Shown here one piece after another: positions 7,798 to 10,378 of a stretch of 10,378 bases of DNA. The notes under the pieces are model-generated. The model searched no databases and was not told the origin of the DNA. It saw nothing but the letters and a program-made list of their open reading frames with translations. The position numbers were made by a program, and so were the translations under genes. Source of the stretch: Asterionellopsis glacialis (Eukaryota > Bacillariophyta > Plagiogrammaphyceae > Rhaphoneidales > Asterionellopsidaceae). How positions within the stretch are numbered: the stretch's first letter is position 1; every line of letters begins with the position of its first letter. The stretch is from positions 1-10,378 of the forward strand of contig WKLE02002973.1 in assembly GCA_014885115.2 (NCBI GenBank), given 5' to 3'.

Positions 7798-8840
7798 TAA
7801 TTTTGAGTGGCCATGACCTGTTGCATCATTTGGTTTAGCTTGTCAACAGTGGATTTCATGTATGACATGCGGGATTTTACCAATCCGTTTGTTAAGCTTG
7901 ATGTGTTACTCACGTTGCTTGCATTGGATGTGACTGAGTCATTGCCTGATGTTGCTTTGTCCACTTTCTTTGTAGATTGTGTCTCCTTATGGTTGTTCAC
8001 GGTGATTCTTCCTCCAAACGTTGAGACGGAATCATTGTCTCCTGTCCTTTCACGTTGGAGGGTTTCTAGCGTTGGTTCCGCACTGGTCATAGTTGAGATC
8101 TCTGTACTTGTGGCTTCCGGGACACTGATGCCGAATTCTATGTCTTGGTCTGCCTTCGAGAATTGGTCAACCTCAGTATCATTGGACGAGGTTATACTTT
8201 GAGTCCCCTGGTCCCATTGCATGTCTCGTGCGGCAATGATTGCTTTGGGTGAGAAAAATCCTTTTATATTATCTTCTCCATATTCTGCCATAAGCTTTGT
8301 ATATAGACCTTTGATCATCATACTAGCTTCCATAGCCTTGTCTGGGTGGAACTGGATGGCATATTCGCTTCCTTTCCAAGATAAAAAATTGATGGACGTG
8401 AATAGTTGGGCAGTTGTGTTGCCAGTTTTTGAGGGGAGTGCCATAATCATATCGCGAAGGGTTTTGTTGTTCTTTGCTGTCTTATCAATTACATTTAAGT
8501 CATAGGTTGTTCTTGCCTGACATTGTATGGACCATCCAGCTTGTCGATTCCTTAGTTCTTGAAATTTAGTGATTGATCCCAGATTAAATAGATTGTCTAT
8601 TTGGGGCACAAATCTCATCCTGATGTGCAGGGGGAATGTTTTGGCCTCTGTTCTATAGATAAGGCGGAGAGTGGTGGTGACCAAGTTTGCTTGTGGTGTA
8701 CTGCATTCCACATGTAGTACTCTTGGCTCTTTACTGTAGTCCTTTTCTGGACTGAAATTGGAGCCGTCTTTGATACGTATCCATGGTAAAGATATCTTAG
8801 CATGTTTACATTTGTCAGGACAGCATTGGAATATGCATGT
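7797..8840 (-). pseudogene. LINE ORF1-like protein, C-terminal half with possible coiled coil
   Basis: This frame continues the ORF1 protein after a frame change near 8815-8840; its apparent start at 8867 overlaps the previous frame and is not a real start. It opens with KISLPWIRIKDG and continues through a folded, conserved-looking domain (FPLHIRMRFVPQIDNL, then LRNRQAGW, LRDMIMALPS and FFSPKAIIAARDMQWD, about 8650-8225). The last third is Ser/Thr/Asn-rich and low in complexity. It ends with a Met/Lys/Gln-rich helix-like stretch (SYMKSTVDKLNQMMQQVMA, about 7870-7808) that could be a coiled coil. Similar proteins precede endonuclease-RT polyproteins in diatom genomes as far as I recall. A role in binding element RNA is inferred from position only. 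TAA at 7797-7799 ends the frame. Confidence 0.72.
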
Positions 8841-9946
8841 ATTTGGTGCTATACAACAACCACCCAACTACGCTTAAGTTCGGGGCTTGGACTGCGGCAA
8901 CTCTGACCATTTCCTGTCGATCTTTGAAATGCCAATTTTCCATGCCGTGTTTAACTCCTACCAGGATTTTCATATAAAGTTTACCTCCTTTGTTTACCGG
9001 CCGTATGCCTTTAAAGAATCCTTTCAAGTCAGAGATGTTGTCTGGAAAGTTGTCTAAATTATGTAATATGGCTTGGTTTTCTGCTTCTGGGTCCCAGGAG
9101 GATTATAATTTAAAGGTAGGTTCTACGTCTTGTAATTTTTTCATGAATGATTTACGTGTATTAATGACAATGTTGTTGACTTGCACAATATCAGAGTTTT
9201 TTGGTACAGATTTGACATTGAGATTAACGTTGACGTAAACTGGTTTGTTGCCATTAGAGTTCCCAATCATACATGTCCCTTGGGTGGTAGTTTTGTCCTC
9301 CATCGGTACTTGTCTATCGTTTTCTCTTTTGTCTTGTTTTTGGTGCCCTTTCTGGATTGTTGTGTCGTTGTCTTTACCTTTCTTTGATTGTGGTGGCTTA
9401 TCATGTTTAAAAAGGTTTTTCCTTACACCACCTTTTCCCATTCTGGTAGTGGTGGTCGACTCCGAATCCTCTTCTATTGATGAGTCATGTTTGTCACTAG
9501 TTGCACTACTTGTTTGGCTGCTTTCATCACTCTGCTCCCATTCGAATTCTTTTTCGCTTCCGCTCTCACTGTCATCTTTCTTTTCTTTGACTGCTTCCAT
9601 ATTGCTCACTTTGTTGATAGATCCTGTGTTGGATAAGGAGTCTTTGCTATCAGATGACTCCACTATGGTTGGTTTGTCTTTTAACTTGCTTCTTGAGGTT
9701 TTGTTTGTTTCCTCTGTAACCGATCCTGCCGTCTGTGTTTCAGTTACATCTTTCGTCTTCTTTTCAGACGAGCTATTGCTCTGCTTTGGGGTTTGGTCGA
9801 CTACATTCTTTGCTGCAATCACTTCTGCATATGACTTTCTTGTAGGTGTGGAGAGCGTAGGTGTTCTTGTTAGTTTGCTTGCGATTGAGGCATACAAGGG
9901 TCGACCGCTGATGTTGTTGAGATTATGCGCATTGCCACTGTATGTC

Positions 9947-9955
9947 TTTTTTTTT
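9947..9955 (-). repeat. Homopolymer run of nine A (minus strand) in ORF1 beside two stops
   Basis: Nine T on the plus strand at 9947-9955 overlap TGA 9955-9957 and lie next to TAG 9961-9963 in ORF1. The frame is the same on both sides. The run is a likely site of slippage or of a base-calling error. Confidence 0.8.
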
Positions 9956-10068
9956 CACTCCTAACTTTGTCTCTGAGGTGAGACATTGGGTGCCTTGTTC
10001 CTCTTTGTTGCCTTACCCTTGTTGTTGACCTCCATAAAGTCATCGAGGGACCGTTGTTTGCCCATTTC

Positions 10069-10080
10069 CATCATCATCAT
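10069..10080 (-). repeat. Four tandem ATG codons at the probable ORF1 start
   Basis: CAT repeats four times on the plus strand, giving four consecutive Met codons on the minus strand, then Glu-Met-Gly-Lys. Any of these or the ATG at 10065 could be the ORF1 start; MGK at 10065 looks as good as the first. Confidence 0.7.
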
Positions 10081-10378
10081 TGTTGGTCTACTACTTCCTA
10101 CTTCGATCGAAATGCCAATGCTACTTTTTAGTACTCTTGTCTACGGGATTCTACGTGTTTTGGAAATCTCGTCTATGGGAGGAGTGTTAAAATATTTTAC
10201 TATATCTAATTTTTTTGGTTTTATTTTGTAAGAAACTTACTATGACATAGACCTACATGACATCATGACCAAGAGAAACAATCAAAATAATTCCTACTAT
10301 TTTTTTTATGATTGTATTTTGAGATGTGTTGTTGGAAAGTCCAAATGGAAACATCTTATCAGACAAAATGAACTTATC
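10081..10378. other. AT-rich upstream DNA: probable LINE 5' UTR then host flank
   Basis: About 300 bases without a credible gene. The composition is AT-rich, with T runs at about 10210-10217 and 10301-10308 and a 12-base palindrome at 10188-10199. The boundary between element and host is not visible, and I recognise no promoter. Short plus-strand frames here are not supported by anything else. Confidence 0.5.

Larger units (their letters stand above)
2472..10080 (-). mobile_element. Non-LTR (LINE-type) retrotransposon: ORF1, APE endonuclease, RT, RNase H; degenerate
   Basis: The domains follow one another on the minus strand in LINE order: ORF1-like protein, apurinic-type endonuclease (QEL, DxN and DH motifs), reverse transcriptase (NDLKSC, QGNGAGP and FLDD), RNase H (D, E, D, D) and a C-terminal zinc motif. 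An RNase H after RT together with an APE endonuclease recalls the I-type group of LINEs; I cannot place the clade without a tree. In-frame stops include TAG 9961-9963, TGA 9955-9957, TAA 9103-9105, TGA 7212-7214, TGA 6077-6079, TAA 4582-4584, TGA 4534-4536, TGA 3410-3412, TAA 3275-3277, TGA 3035-3037, TGA 2669-2671 and TAA 2516-2518. There is no poly(A) tail, simple-repeat end or target-site duplication that I can identify, so the left boundary is a guess. Confidence 0.9.
8815..10080 (-). pseudogene. LINE ORF1-like protein, N-terminal half
   Basis: A single frame can be followed from ATG at 10080 (Met-Met-Met-Met-Glu-Met-Gly-Lys) to TGA at 8815-8817, broken by TAG 9961-9963, TGA 9955-9957 and TAA 9103-9105. 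The first 39 codons are basic (KQRSLDDFMEVNNKGKATKR). After the stops, bases about 9950-9800 resume with NLNNISGRPLYASIASKL and KSYAEVIAAKN. Bases about 9780-9430 encode a disordered Ser/Thr/Glu/Lys-rich stretch (SESGSEKEFEWEQSDES), then a Gly/Lys-rich basic patch. From about 9260 the sequence looks folded: KPVYVNVNLNVKSV, EPTFKL, then after TAA a stretch with FKGIRPVNKGGKLYMKILVG and ending VVGWLLYSTKYM. By position it should bind element RNA, but I see no CCHC knuckle or RRM. I do not recognise a named domain. Confidence 0.75.

Noticed and set aside
8815..8867. Cys-rich N-terminus (GGCCIAPNTC...) as a zinc finger of ORF1
   Set aside because: These codons overlap the preceding ORF1 frame, which is more protein-like here (VVGWLLYST), so the Cys-rich reading is out of frame.
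2516..9963. Alternative genetic code in which stop codons are read as amino acids
   Set aside because: TAA, TAG and TGA all occur in frame and frame changes accompany them, which fits decay and not reassignment of one codon.
9245..9964. Long plus-strand frame of 239 codons, hydrophobic and Leu/Ser/Val-rich
   Set aside because: It is the antisense of the Ser/Glu/Lys-rich ORF1 part. The hydrophobic look comes from the complement of those codons, and no motif or partner supports it.
10188..10199. Palindrome TAAAATATTTTA as an operator or element terminus
   Set aside because: It is simple AT-rich sequence likely to occur by chance; nothing else marks it as functional.
1..10378. CRISPR arrays, tRNA or rRNA genes, bacterial operons
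   Set aside because: I saw no regularly spaced repeats, cloverleaf or conserved rRNA sequence, and the content is eukaryotic retrotransposon.

Overview
This window is eukaryotic repeat DNA. It holds two degenerate retrotransposons, both read on the minus strand, and no host gene that I can support. The best guess for the host is a diatom or another stramenopile, because the non-LTR element has the domain order and motif style I associate with diatom LINE-type elements. That is family-level recognition from memory, not a search result. I see no ribosome binding sites, operons or bacterial genes.

Region 1 (about 1-2471, minus strand) is the 5' part of a Ty3/gypsy-type LTR retrotransposon cut by the left window edge. 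In transcription order it has a possible 5' LTR/leader with a TATA box and AATAAA (about 2205-2471), Gag N-terminal part (2183-1746), Gag C-terminal part with a CCHC zinc knuckle, a basic nuclear-localisation-like motif and a DTG aspartic protease (1624-518), and the start of reverse transcriptase (522-1). It carries a stop in Gag, a likely internal Gag deletion, a frame change before RT, and an amber codon inside RT.

Region 2 (about 2472-10080, minus strand) is a nearly full-length non-LTR retrotransposon. Its order is an ORF1-like protein (10080 to about 7797), an apurinic-type endonuclease (7715 to about 6540), a reverse transcriptase (about 5850-4582), a thumb/connection region (4581-3410), an RNase H with all four acidic residues (3409-2672), and a zinc-binding C-terminal tail (2668-2516). 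At least a dozen in-frame stops of all three kinds and about eight frame changes break it, yet most catalytic residues survive. Several frame changes sit on homopolymer runs. Long stretches stay in one frame through stop codons, so the ancestral coding sequence was probably one or two very long ORFs.

Region 3 (10081-10378) is AT-rich DNA upstream of the non-LTR start: possibly its 5' UTR/promoter and then host flank. The two elements abut with no clean non-LTR 3' end visible, which suggests that the gypsy element inserted into the tail of the LINE. The most interesting unknown is the ORF1 protein: a globular domain followed by a possible coiled coil, with no zinc knuckle or RRM that I can see, where an RNA-binding protein is expected.
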